From positions 2,666,001 to 2,730,000 of the forward strand of contig NZ_JADOTX010000001.1 of the NCBI RefSeq assembly GCF_015751765.1: a stretch of 64,000 bases of DNA. Direction: 5' to 3'. Both the position numbers and the translations under genes were made by a program. Positions 9,773 through 19,000 of this stretch are shown here, piece after piece; positions within the stretch are counted from its first letter, which is position 1, and every line of letters starts with the position of its first letter. The notes under the pieces were generated by a model, which had not been told where the DNA came from, did not search any database, and was given only the letters and a program-made list of their open reading frames with translations. Origin of the DNA: Micromonospora ureilytica. Its GTDB lineage: Bacteria; Actinomycetota; Actinomycetes; Mycobacteriales; Micromonosporaceae.

Positions 9773-10590
9773 CTCTCGTCCCGATCCGCGCTGGTGCTGC
9801 CGGTCATCGCTGCGACCAGGTCATCGGTGGTGACCTCGTCAGCGCGTAGTTGGGCCGCGCGTCGGCCGAGGCGCAGCACCTCGACCCGGTCGGCGATCTC
9901 GAGCACCTGCGGCATGTTGTGGCTCACCAACACCACCGACATGCCGGCGTCGCGGGCACGCCGGACGACGTCGAGCACCCGTCCGGTCTGGACCACGCCC
10001 AACGCCGCCGTGGGCTCGTCGAGGATGACCACGTTTGTCGCCCAGATGATGGCGCGGGCCACCGCGACACACTGCCGCTGCCCACCGGACAGCATCGCGA
10101 TCGGGGTGGTGACCCGGGGGATGCGTACGCCCAGTTCGTCGAGGGCCGTGGCAGCGCCCTGTCGCATGGCGCGCTTGTCCAACAGCCCGAGCCGGCCGAG
10201 TGGTCCGGAGCGGAGGATCTCCCGGCCGAGATACAGGTTGGCGGCCACGCTGAGGTCGTCGGCGACGGCGAGATCCTGGTAGACGGTCTCCACCCCCGCA
10301 CGCCGGGCATCGACCGGAGTGGAGAACTGGACCGGACGGCCGCCGATCCGGATCTCGCCCTCGTCCGGCGGATGCACGCCGGACAGGGTCTTGATCAGCG
10401 TGCTCTTTCCTGCACCGTTGTCACCGATCAGCGCGACGACCTCACCCCGGCGGACCATGAAGTCGGCGCCACGCAACGCCTCGACGTGCCCGAACCGCTT
10501 GACGATGCCGCGGGCTTCGAGGGCCGGCGGTTCCGCGTCGGTGGGTTGCTGATCGCTGTCGGCGGTGGCCGTTGGGATGCCGCCCATCAC
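9769..10590 (-). CDS. Sugar ABC transporter ATP-binding protein
   Basis: A single nucleotide-binding domain of 273 residues, shorter than the usual two-domain RbsA/XylG type and more like FrcA. Motifs are Walker A GDNGAGKST, Q-loop VYQDLAV, signature LSGGQRQ, Walker B VVILDEPTAALG and the H-loop VLVSHN. The N-terminal 25 residues are a polar extension. It energises uptake with the permease (11680-12687) and binding protein (10587-11639). The start overlaps the binding-protein stop; GTG at 10590 or ATG at 10587 are equally possible. Substrate is inferred from the fucose-type enzymes. Confidence 0.92.
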   Translation of the reverse strand: MMGGIPTATADSDQQPTDAEPPALEARGIVKRFGHVEALRGADFMVRRGEVVALIGDNGAGKSTLIKTLSGVHPPDEGEIRIGGRPVQFSTPVDARRAGVETVYQDLAVADDLSVAANLYLGREILRSGPLGRLGLLDKRAMRQGAATALDELGVRIPRVTTPIAMLSGGQRQCVAVARAIIWATNVVILDEPTAALGVVQTGRVLDVVRRARDAGMSVVLVSHNMPQVLEIADRVEVLRLGRRAAQLRADEVTTDDLVAAMTGSTSADRDER

Positions 10591-11639
10591 TGCACCGGCG
10601 GGTTGGCGCAGCTGGGCTCGAGCACCGCCTTGATCTCCGCCGAGTCGATGTTCTCCTTGGTGACGAACGTGACGCCGGTGTCGGCCGACGCCAGGGGCGC
10701 CTTGTCCCGAAGGTGCTTGACCATCTTGTCGACGCCGAAGTAGCCCATCTTGAACGGGTTCTGCACGACCAGCGCCGAGATCTGGCCGTTGCGCACTCCG
10801 GCGATCTCGTCCGGGGCCGCGTCCCAGCCGATGATGACCACCTTGCCGGACTTGCCGGCCGCCTGGATGGCCTGCGCGGCACCGAGCACGCTCGGCTCGT
10901 TGGCCGCGAAGATGCCGGCGAGCTTGGGGTTGGCGGTGAGGATGTTCTCGGTGACCCGTCGGGCCTCGTTCACATCACTGCGGCTCGGCTGCTGGCCGAC
11001 CAGCTTCAGGTTGGGGTACTGGGCGAGGCCGGCCTTGAAGCCGTCGACCCGCTCGGTGTTGGTCTGCGATCCGGGCTGGAACTCGACGAGTGCCACCTCG
11101 TGGTTTCCGGGGCCGAGTTCGGTGGCGAGCAGCTTCGCCGCCTCGGTCGCCGACGCGCGGTTGTCGGTGGCGAAGAGGGGCACGGTCGACGGCTGCGGGC
11201 TGGTGCCAGAGTCGATCATGGCGACCGGGATGTTGGCGCTGAGCGCCTTGTCGGTCGCCGGTGCCAGCGCGCTGGAGTCGGTCGCCGCGTAGACGATGCC
11301 GTCGACCTTCTTGGTGACGAAGTTCTGGATCAGGTTGACCTGCCCCTCGACGTCGGTCTCGGCGGTCACCCCGTCCCACTGGACGGTGACGTCCCCCGCG
11401 CGCTGCGCGGCGCACTCCGCGCCCGCCTTGACCGTGTTCCAGTAGTCCGCCCCGACCGCCTTGGGTACGACGGCGAGCTTCAACGGGCCGCTCGCGTCCT
11501 TTGTCGCGCCGTCGCCGCCGTCCCGGACCTCGACCCCGCCGCAGGCGCTGAGCAGGGCGGTCGCGGCGGCCGCGGCCAGGATCGCCTGCGCACGCAGGAG
11601 TCGTCCTCGCGTCCGCCGGCTGGTGGTGGTGTGTGCCAT
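10587..11639 (-). CDS. Sugar ABC transporter substrate-binding lipoprotein
   Basis: A 350-residue periplasmic-binding-protein-like domain of the ribose/LacI-fold type (Peripla_BP_4). The signal peptide ends in the lipobox LLSACGG, so the mature protein should be lipid-anchored outside the membrane. Family segments include VDGIVYAATDSSALAP, ATDNRASATEAAKLL and VVIIGWDAAPDEI. The start is ATG at 11639 with GGAAGGA eight bases upstream; longer frames are rejected. It sits between the permease and ATPase genes, an unusual order but all on one strand. Substrate is probably a 6-deoxyhexose, by context only. Confidence 0.92.
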   Translation of the reverse strand: MAHTTTSRRTRGRLLRAQAILAAAAATALLSACGGVEVRDGGDGATKDASGPLKLAVVPKAVGADYWNTVKAGAECAAQRAGDVTVQWDGVTAETDVEGQVNLIQNFVTKKVDGIVYAATDSSALAPATDKALSANIPVAMIDSGTSPQPSTVPLFATDNRASATEAAKLLATELGPGNHEVALVEFQPGSQTNTERVDGFKAGLAQYPNLKLVGQQPSRSDVNEARRVTENILTANPKLAGIFAANEPSVLGAAQAIQAAGKSGKVVIIGWDAAPDEIAGVRNGQISALVVQNPFKMGYFGVDKMVKHLRDKAPLASADTGVTFVTKENIDSAEIKAVLEPSCANPPVQ

Positions 11640-11679
11640 GGTTTGTGTCCTTCCTCGTTCGGACTCTCGGAATGGCATG

Positions 11680-12687
11680 TCAACCCCGTGATTCCAGCCG
11701 CCGGCGGCGGTACTGGTCGAAGTAGACGGCGGCCCAGATGATCACGCCGACGATCACCTGCTGGTAGTGGATGCTGATGTCGAGCAGGACGGCGCCGTTG
11801 CGAACCAGGGCGATGAGGAACGCGCCGATGATGGTCCCGACGATCCGGCCCTGCCCGCCGAACAGGCTGGCCCCGCCGATGACCGCGGCGGCGATGACGT
11901 CGAGCTCCAGCGAGATCCCATAGTTGGGCTGGCCGGAGTTGACCCGGGAGGCGGCGATCATGCCGCCCAGCCCGACCAGGACGCCGGCCAGCACGTACAC
12001 CCCGGTCAGGTGGCGCCCCACCCGGATGCCGGAGCGGCGGGCCGCCTCCAGGTTGGAACCCATCGCGTAGGTGTGCTGACCGAAGCGGGTCTGGGAGAGC
12101 AGGAAGGCGACCCCGACGGCGACCAGGACGGTGATCACCACGGCGAACGGAATGCCGAGGATCTCCCCGTTGCCGAGCAGTTGGAAGGACCGGGGCAGGC
12201 CGTAGACGCCGACCGCGCCGGTGATGATGAAGACGAGGCCGCGGCCCACGGACATCGTCCCCAACGTCGCGATGAACGGTGGGATCCGGGCCACCGTCAC
12301 CAGCAGCCCGTTCAACAGCCCGGCCAGCGCGCCGACGCCGATCGCCACGGCCGTGGCCGCCCACAGCGAGAAGCCGAGGTCGCGCACGACCATCGCGCCC
12401 AACACGCCGGCGAGCGCGGCGACCGACCCCACTGACAGGTCGATGCCCTTCGTGATGATGACCATCGTCTGGGCCGTGGCGATGATGGCGATCACCGCCG
12501 TCTGCGCCCCGATGTTGAAGAGGTTGTCCGCGGTCAGGAAGTACGGACTCGCGAAGGTCAAGGCGATGAACAGGACGACCAACGCGGTCGCGGCCGTGAA
12601 CTCGGAGACGGCGTGGGAGATCCGTTCCCGGAACCAGTCGCTGAGTTCGCCGCGCTGCGTGCCGGCGGTTGCCTCGGCGCTACTCAT
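11680..12687 (-). CDS. Sugar ABC transporter permease
   Basis: A 335-residue RbsC/XylH-type permease with about 8-10 hydrophobic segments. Characteristic stretches are TKGIDLSVGSVAAL (EAA-like region), IPPFIATLGTMSVGRGL and VIGGASLFGGQGRIVG. It is the first gene of the transporter operon; only one permease is present, so it likely homodimerises. The start is ATG at 12687, read MSSAEATAG. A 16-bp LacI-type palindrome lies 270 nt upstream. Confidence 0.92.
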   Translation of the reverse strand: MSSAEATAGTQRGELSDWFRERISHAVSEFTAATALVVLFIALTFASPYFLTADNLFNIGAQTAVIAIIATAQTMVIITKGIDLSVGSVAALAGVLGAMVVRDLGFSLWAATAVAIGVGALAGLLNGLLVTVARIPPFIATLGTMSVGRGLVFIITGAVGVYGLPRSFQLLGNGEILGIPFAVVITVLVAVGVAFLLSQTRFGQHTYAMGSNLEAARRSGIRVGRHLTGVYVLAGVLVGLGGMIAASRVNSGQPNYGISLELDVIAAAVIGGASLFGGQGRIVGTIIGAFLIALVRNGAVLLDISIHYQQVIVGVIIWAAVYFDQYRRRRLESRG

Positions 12688-12958
12688 CGTCGGACCTGAC
12701 CTCCCCAAGCGTGGCGCTGGCACCCGACGGGGACCCGCCGACGAGCCGAACGCCTGTGCGCGACCGACCCTGCTCGGATGGCAGTGCGGCAACGCGCCCG
12801 CACGACCCTCGAGATAGGTCGGATGTTTGCCCCGATCAGGCGTTACCTTCCCACGCATTCACGTATGTTGCCAAGGTCTTACGGGCGTGTTTTGCCATCG
12901 TTACCTGCACCGCCGAAGGCATACATCTGACCAAACGCCATCGGCCGCCGTCGCTAGC
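12688..12958. other. Leader/intergenic region of transporter operon
   Basis: There is no gene between the permease start and the LacI-type palindrome at 12959-12974. The stretch 12830-12960 is distinctly less GC-rich than its surroundings, as expected for a promoter, but I found no convincing -35/-10 pair for the minus strand. Confidence 0.4.
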
Positions 12959-12974
12959 ATGTTATCGATAACAT
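12959..12974. promoter_or_regulatory. LacI-type operator palindrome
   Basis: ATGTTATCGATAACAT is a perfect 16-bp palindrome with the central CG typical of LacI/GalR-family operators. It lies between the lactonase stop codon and the ABC transporter operon. A close relative with the same TGTTA/TAACA arms is at 13992-14005. No LacI gene is adjacent; the nearest is 34429-35445. Confidence 0.7.
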
Positions 12975-13006
12975 CCTATGTCCCCAGTTCGGAACCCGCT
13001 GCCGGG

Positions 13007-13885
13007 TCAGAAGGGGGCCAGTTGGTACACCCGGCCGGCGGTCTCACGCCAGATCGCCGCCCGCTCGCCCTCCGACAGCGGGTCCAGCAGGTCGCCGAGG
13101 ACCGTGACCCAGCGGGTGTACGAGGTGGCGAGCAGGCACACCGGCCAGTCCGAGCCGAACATCAGCCGATCCGGCCCGAACACGTCGAGGGCGTGCTCGA
13201 CAGCGGGCCGCAGGTCGGCCGCCGTCCAGGACGCGCCGTCCACCTCGGTCACCAGGCCGGAGAGCTTCGCCGTCGTGTTGGGCTCGGCCGCGAACGCGCG
13301 GAGGTCGCGGCGCCAGTCAGCGAGATCGCCGCGCCCGAGCGGGGGCTTGCCGAGGTGGTCGAGGACGAACCGCACCTGGGGCAGGTCGCGGACGAGCCGG
13401 GTCGCCGCCGGCAGCTGACCGTGGCGCACCAGGAGGTCGAAGGCGAGGCCGGCGGCGCCGACCGCGGCGATGCCCCGCCGCACCTCGGGGCGGTCGAGAT
13501 AGGCCGGGTCGGGCTCGGACTGGACCAGGTGGCGGATCCCGACCAGCCGTTCGCCGCCCCGCCCCTTCCGCAGTCGATTTAGACGACGGCCGACCTCCGC
13601 GGCGGTGAGGTCGACCCAGCCGACCACCCCGGCGACGAGAGGATCGTCGGCCGCGACACCGAGCAGCTCGGGCGTCTCCGACCGGACGGCGACGGACTGC
13701 ACGACCACGGTCTGGGTGACCCCGGCGGCCCGGGTCGCCGGGGCGAGTTCGACAGGGGTGAAGTCGTCGTCGATCGCGGCCATGGTGTGCGGATCAATCC
13801 AGGGCTGCGGGTGCCGCGCCCGGACCCAGAGGTGATGATGCGCGTCGACGATTCCCGGCCGTCGCGCGACCTCGCCGGTCGTCAT
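13007..13885 (-). CDS. Amidohydrolase-family lactonase, probable L-fuconolactonase
   Basis: A 292-residue TIM-barrel hydrolase of the amidohydrolase-2 group. Motifs are IVDAHHHLWV near the N terminus, FVLDHLGKPPL and the C-terminal MFGSDWPV, matching the L-fucono-/rhamnono-lactonase pattern. It should open L-fucono-lactone to L-fuconate, linking the aldose dehydrogenase to the dehydratase. The start is ATG at 13885 with AGGACGGG upstream; an in-frame codon at 13921 is possible. LacI-type palindromes lie on both sides of the gene, suggesting shared control with the transporter operon. Confidence 0.85.
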   Translation of the reverse strand: MTTGEVARRPGIVDAHHHLWVRARHPQPWIDPHTMAAIDDDFTPVELAPATRAAGVTQTVVVQSVAVRSETPELLGVAADDPLVAGVVGWVDLTAAEVGRRLNRLRKGRGGERLVGIRHLVQSEPDPAYLDRPEVRRGIAAVGAAGLAFDLLVRHGQLPAATRLVRDLPQVRFVLDHLGKPPLGRGDLADWRRDLRAFAAEPNTTAKLSGLVTEVDGASWTAADLRPAVEHALDVFGPDRLMFGSDWPVCLLATSYTRWVTVLGDLLDPLSEGERAAIWRETAGRVYQLAPF

Positions 13886-13991
13886 CGGACCCGTCCTGGC
13901 GTGTTCACGTTCACCCCACACCCCGCCCCGCCACCGACCGAACCCCTCCGGGTAGACCCGGAGCCACAGAGTCGATCTGGCAGGTTGACCA

Positions 13992-14005
13992 TGTTAGCGG
14001 TAACA
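13992..14005. promoter_or_regulatory. LacI-type operator upstream of lactonase
   Basis: TGTTAGCGGTAACA has perfect TGTTA/TAACA arms around four bases, the same arms and spacing as the palindrome at 12959-12974. It lies about 105 nt upstream of the lactonase ATG, in the divergent gap with the cobalt operon. Confidence 0.65.
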
Positions 14006-14148
14006 GGCTGTTCCCGGGCCGCGGAACGCGCGCCGGACCGGATTCCCACCGAGTCGCCTTTTGGTCAGACGAATCCGCCGGCACCGACCGCTGGTCCGGC
14101 TCGTAAGAAGCTCCGGTGCGCGGGCGCCCTGCGGGCGCGGGGCCCGGG

Positions 14149-14177
14149 TTGACCGCCTGAGGTGGCCCCGATACCGT
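14149..14177 (+). promoter_or_regulatory. Promoter of the cbtBA operon
   Basis: TTGACC (14149-14154), a 17-nt spacer and TACCGT (14172-14177) form a good promoter. Its start would fall at about 14184, immediately before the cobalamin aptamer. Confidence 0.65.
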
Positions 14178-14184
14178 CGACCCA

Positions 14185-14300
14185 CTATCTGCGGCGACGC
14201 GAGGGAAGCCGGTGTGAATCCGGCGCGGTCGCGCCACTGTGAGCGGTTCCCCCACCTCAACTGGGGGCCGCGAGCCAGGACGCTCGGTCGTCCGCAGCCT
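14185..14300 (+). promoter_or_regulatory. Cobalamin riboswitch upstream of cbtBA
   Basis: The leader holds the B12-aptamer core in order: GAGGGAAGCCGGTGTGAATC, then GCGGTCGCGCCACTGTGA, then GAGCCAGGACGC, closed by a stem pairing CTGCGG (14189-14194) with CCGCAG (14293-14298). It lies 42 nt upstream of cbtB. The short GGGGAGG before the start is flanked by a complementary CCC run, so translational control is possible. This is the second B12 aptamer in the window. Confidence 0.94.
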
Positions 14301-14341
14301 TGCGATGGGGACGCGTCATCCCTGGGGAGGTTCGTGTATTC

Positions 14342-14545
14342 ATGTCTAGTTCCGCTTCCAGCCAACCGGTGGTGCACCCCGCCGGCAGCGCACGTCTCCT
14401 GTGGACGGCTCTCGCGACCGTTGCCGTGCTCACCCTGCTGGCCTACCTCGTCGCCTTCGACCAGGGGGCGGTGTCGCGCAGCGGGATGTACCTGCACGAG
14501 CTGATGCACGACGGCAGGCACCTGCTGGGTGTCCCGTGCCACTGA
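14342..14545 (+). CDS. cbtB: Cobalt transporter subunit CbtB
   Basis: A 67-residue membrane protein with one transmembrane helix (about 17-39) and the diagnostic histidine-rich tail LHELMHDGRHLLGVPCH, which is thought to bind cobalt. It works with CbtA in cobalt uptake for B12 synthesis. The start is ATG at 14342 after GGGGAGG. A cobalamin riboswitch directly upstream agrees with known regulation of the family. Its last 10 nt overlap the cbtA start. Confidence 0.93.
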   Translation: MSSSASSQPVVHPAGSARLLWTALATVAVLTLLAYLVAFDQGAVSRSGMYLHELMHDGRHLLGVPCH

Positions 14546-15309
14546 ACACCACCACCGCTCCCCCGTTCGTCGCCGTCCTCGTCCGCGGGCTGCTCGCCGG
14601 TCTGATCGCCGGCCTGCTCGCCGGGGCGTTCGCGTACGTCGCCGGCGAACCCCACGTCGAGGCGGCCATCGCCATCGAGGAGGCGGCGGCGGCACACGCC
14701 GAGCCCGCCGCCGGTGCGCACGACCACGAGGACGCCCTGGTCAGCCGGACGGGTCAGCGTGGCGGCCTGTTCCTGGCCACCGGCCTGTTCGGCGCCGCGA
14801 TGGGTGGTCTGCTGGCCACGGCGTACGTCCTGCTGTCCCGTCGGCGGCGCAGCGACGACGGCGGGCGGTCGGGCCTGCTGCTGGCCGGCGCGGCGCTGCT
14901 CGGCGCGGTGATCGTGCCGTTCCTCAAGTACCCGGCGAACCCGCCGGCGGTCGGCGACCCGGCCACCATCAACCAGCGGACCGTCACCTACCTGTTGATG
15001 GTGGTGCTCGGGCTGGTGGCCGTGTGGGCCGGCTCGCTGGGCTACCGGTCGGTGGGCGGCCAGGCGCCGACGTGGCAGCGCGCCGCCGCGGCCGTGGGCG
15101 GGTTCCTGCTGGTCACGGCAGTGTCGTACGTGGTGATGCCGTCCTTCCAGGAGGTACCGGCGGACTTCCCCGCGACCCTGCTGTGGAACTTCCGGCTGGC
15201 CTCGCTCGGCACCCAGGTAGTGCTCTGGACCGGCATCGGCCTGCTGTTCGCGGCCCTGATGCACCACGAGCGGCGTCGCCGGGCCGGCACCGCACTGCCG
15301 AGCACGTGA
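14536..15309 (+). CDS. cbtA: Cobalt transporter subunit CbtA
   Basis: A 257-residue integral membrane protein with about six hydrophobic helices. A hydrophilic His/Glu-rich loop follows helix 1 (HAEPAAGAHDHED), a possible metal-binding segment, and family stretches such as VPFLKYPANPPAVGDP are present. GTG at 14536 overlaps the cbtB stop by 10 nt, so the two are translated together. It is predicted to form the cobalt permease with CbtB. Confidence 0.92.
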   Translation: MPLNTTTAPPFVAVLVRGLLAGLIAGLLAGAFAYVAGEPHVEAAIAIEEAAAAHAEPAAGAHDHEDALVSRTGQRGGLFLATGLFGAAMGGLLATAYVLLSRRRRSDDGGRSGLLLAGAALLGAVIVPFLKYPANPPAVGDPATINQRTVTYLLMVVLGLVAVWAGSLGYRSVGGQAPTWQRAAAAVGGFLLVTAVSYVVMPSFQEVPADFPATLLWNFRLASLGTQVVLWTGIGLLFAALMHHERRRRAGTALPST

Positions 15310-15893
15310 CCGGCACCAGCCTCCGGCTGGTCGCCCACGGTCACACCGCCGCTCTGCGTCGGGCCCGCTTCGGCGGCACCGACGACGGCCTGGACGAGGG
15401 TGGCCTTCGTGCCGTCCTCGCCCAGGCCCACGCGGGTTCGGACCGGCGTGGGCCCCTCGGCGTGCACGACACCTGCCTGTCCAGCCCGACGGCGGCGGCC
15501 CGACAGACCGCCGACGCCCTGGGCCTGCTGCCGACCATCGAGGCGGCGTTGGCCGACTGTGACTACGGCGACTGGTCCGGACTGTCGCTTGAGGAGATCG
15601 CCGGTACACACCCGCAGGCGCTGCACGACTGGCTGTCCGACGCGGACTCCGCGCCGCACGGCGGTGAATCGGTCACGGCCGTACGGGATCGGGTCGGTCG
15701 CTGGCTGGACGAGCACCGCGGCGCCGGTCGACGCGTCGTCGCGGTCACCCACCCGCTGGTGATCCGGGTCGCGGTCGTGCACGCCCTCGGCCTGCCGACG
15801 GCGACCTACCGGCAGGTGGACGTGGAGCCGTTGGCGATCGTCCGGCTCACCAGCCAGGGCACGCGCTGGCAGCTCCGACTGAGCGCGGCGTGA
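15306..15893 (+). CDS. Histidine-phosphatase-superfamily protein with degenerate active site
   Basis: A 195-residue protein of the phosphoglycerate-mutase-like fold. The catalytic histidine is kept in LVAHGHT and the second histidine in VTHPLVIR, with an acidic loop HGGES. However, the conserved arginine of RHG is alanine here, and the arginine of the usual SPxxRAxQTA motif is also replaced (SPTAAARQTA). Two phosphate-binding arginines are thus missing. GTG at 15306 overlaps the cbtA stop as GTGA, making it the third gene of the riboswitch operon. A CobC-like role in cobalamin assembly is suggested by context, but phosphatase activity is doubtful. Confidence 0.83.
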   Translation: MTGTSLRLVAHGHTAALRRARFGGTDDGLDEGGLRAVLAQAHAGSDRRGPLGVHDTCLSSPTAAARQTADALGLLPTIEAALADCDYGDWSGLSLEEIAGTHPQALHDWLSDADSAPHGGESVTAVRDRVGRWLDEHRGAGRRVVAVTHPLVIRVAVVHALGLPTATYRQVDVEPLAIVRLTSQGTRWQLRLSAA

Positions 15894-15944
15894 GCACGTA
15901 GCTGATGTCTCCGGGCGAGATGCCCCGGCCGGCAACGTCCCGGA

Positions 15945-15976
15945 GTGGGGCGGGCCGTGAACACGGCCCGCCCCAC
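15945..15976. terminator. Bidirectional terminator between cbt operon and GH92 gene
   Basis: A perfect 15-bp stem (GTGGGGCGGGCCGTG with its complement) closes a 2-nt loop midway between convergent genes. It lacks a T-tract but is very stable. Confidence 0.85.
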
Positions 15977-16002
15977 GCGGCTGCACTATCCCTGGCTTGG
16001 CG

Positions 16003-19000
16003 CTAGCCGGTGACGGTGAACGGCCGGGACACCTTCGTCGCCGACGTGGCGCCGTTCAGCGTGACACTTGTCGCGCCCGCCTTCGCCGCACCCGGAACGC
16101 TTACCGTCGCGCCGGAGATGACGCCGTCACCGTTCGCGCGCACGGTGCTGACCGCCAGTCCGGTCCCGAAGGCGATCGTGACCACCTCGTTCGGAGCGAA
16201 CCCGGAACCGTCGAACATGATCGACGTACCGCGCGGTCCCGAGGTGGTCAACAGCGCCACCCGCGGCTGGTAGGTCCGCGCCTCCGGCTCCCCGGTCACC
16301 TGGACGGTGGCCGTGGCCGGCGTACGCGAGGACGCCCCAGTCGCGGTGACGGCGTACCGGCCGGGTTGCGCGTCACCGGAGGTCGGCACCGAGGCGCGGA
16401 CCGTTCCCGTCGCGGAGGCCGCGACCTTCACGGTCCGGGCCGGGTCGGTGCCGACGCTGACGGTCACCTGCTCGCCGGCGGCGAAGCCGCTGCCGTCGAC
16501 GGTGATCGCGCCACCGGTGGTGACGGTGCCGGACGCGGACAGCGCGATCGCCGGCTGCGATCCGCCCCGAGCCACGGTCACCGTGAAGGACCCGGTGCTG
16601 CTCGACAACGTGTCCCACGCGGTGACGCGCACCGTGTAGGTGCCCTCCCGTGCGTAGGCGTGCCGGCCACTCATCGCACCGGACGCGCCGATCGTCACGT
16701 CGTCCGGAACCGTGCCGTCACCCCACTGGACGCGGGCACGGTAGCCCGTCGTACCGGGAACGCCGCCGGTCACCGCTCCGAGGTTCGCCGCGAGGGCCTG
16801 CCCGGCGGTGGCCGTCTGGTCCTTCGGGGCGGCGGTCGTCAGCGCCGGGGCGGGCGTGCCGTCGTTGGCCACGGCGAACACGTGGATCCGGCCCGCCGAG
16901 CGAGGGTCACCGGTCTGCGTCGGCAGGGTCACCGACACCAGTGTCTTGCCCGCCGGGATCTGGTACGGCGCGGTGGCGAACAGGAACGGCTGGGCGCCGT
17001 CGCGGCTCGTGCCCTGCAACCGGTACGCCGTCCGCGCGACGATGATGTTGCCGTAGGACGGGGTGCCGTTGGCGTTGCCGCCCAGCGTCCAGTCGCTCAA
17101 CTGGATCGGAATGCTGGCCGTGCTGCCGTCGCTGAACGTCGCCGTGCCGGTGGTGCTCTGGTTGCCCTGCGTTCCGGCGCCGATGAACGAGATGCTCTTC
17201 GCGTCCTCCGGGAGGTCGAGGACGACAGTCGCCCCGTTGCCGGTGGCGTTGTCCGGCTGCCCGGCCGGGATCACCGGCACTGTGAACCGCAGCTCGGTTC
17301 CGGGAACCTGCCGCTGCTGACCCTGGGTCACACCGCCCGCAGCGAGGGCCGCCCGCGAGTACGCCCACGACTTGGCGTCGCAGTCTGCCGCGAGTGTCCC
17401 TTCGTCACCGACGCAGACGCTGTCGAACGCGGCGGTGAGACCGGAGGCCGGGGCGTACGCCACCTCGACGCCGACCGTCGCGGAGCTCTGGCTGTCGCCG
17501 TCGGTGACCGTGACGTTCGCCTGGTGGTAGCCCGGCGTGGCGTAGGTGTGGGACCCACCGATGCGGTAGACGGCCCGCGAACTCAACGTCACGGTGCCCG
17601 CGGTGACCGGCGTGCCGTCACCCCAGTCGATGGTGGCCTGGTAGCCGCTGGCGTCGCCGCCGGTGACGGTGGCCAACGGCACCGAGACGGGTACGCCTGT
17701 CGTCGCGTGCACGCCGTCCGCGGCGGTGACCGCGATGTCGCCGCCGCCGAGGTCGAGGTCACCCCCGGCGAGCAGCTCGACCTCGGCGAGGTTGGTCTGC
17801 GCGGCGCCGACCGTCTTCGTGACGGCGAGGCGGAACTGCGCGAACCGCCCCGGCTTGTCGATCGAGTACGGGCGGGTCTGGTTGCGCCACGGGAACACCT
17901 GGCCGGTGCGGGAGTCCACTGTGGTCCAGGTGAGACCGTCGTTGGAGCCCTGCAGGCGCCAGTCCGCCGGATCGCCCACACCGGCGCCGGACGTGACCGT
18001 GTAGTACTTCGGCTTCTGCTTGCCACCACGGAAGGCCCAGGTGATCTGGGGGGTCGCCGAGGTGAAGGTCAGCTGGGTGGTCGACGAGTCGTCGAACAGC
18101 TTCGACGCGTCCTGACCGCCGGTCGCGGTCGCGGTGCCGAGACCGGGACCGGTGACGTCCTGCAACGGCTTCGGCGCCTCGTCACCCTTGGTGAGCGACG
18201 GCGGCGCGTCATTCTTGCCGGTGCCCCACGACGACGGCTTGGAGCCCATCTGGAAGTCGATGGTGCCGCCCTTGGCGAGCGCCGCCACATCCACTGACAG
18301 GCCGCGCTGCTTCTTACCGTTGACCTTGACGTCCTGCACGTAGACGTTCGCCGCGCTGTTGTTCGGCGCGTTGACGACGATGTCGCCGCTGCTGCGGTGC
18401 ACTGTCATCCTGGTGAACTGCGGCGAGCCGATCGCCCACTCGGACGACCCTGCCTGCAACGGGTAGATGCCCAGCGAGCTGAGGATGTACCAGGACGACA
18501 TCTCGCCGTTGTCCTCGTCGCCCAGGTAGCCCTGGCCGATCTCACTGCCGACGTAGAGGCGGCGCAGGATCTCCCGTACCTTCTCCTGGGTCTTCGCCGG
18601 CGCGCCGGCGACGTTGTACATGTACGGGATGTGGTGCGACGGCTGGTTGCTCATGCCGAGCTGTCCCATCCGCACCGCGCGCGCTTCGAGCATCTCGTGG
18701 ATGACACCGCCGTACCCACCGGGGCGGTCGGCGTTCTCCGGGGTGGTGAAGAACGCGTCGAGCTTGTCCCGCAGCGCCTTCTGCCCGCCGTACAGGTTGG
18801 TCAGGCCTTGGCCGTCCTGCTGGGCGGTGAACGCGAAGTTCCACCCGTTGGTCTCGGTGTAGACGCCGCCCCAGTCCAGCGGGTCACCGGCGAGGAAGTT
18901 GCCGGCGGCGTCGCGGCCCTGGAAGAGCTTCGTCTTCGGGTCGAAGAGGTGGACGTAGTTGCGGGCCCGCTCCAGGAAGTACCGCGACTCCTCCTTGAGC

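Noticed and set aside
12687..12858. Upstream extension of the sugar permease frame
   Set aside because: The added residues are Arg/Pro-rich without membrane or export features; ATG at 12687 fits the family length.
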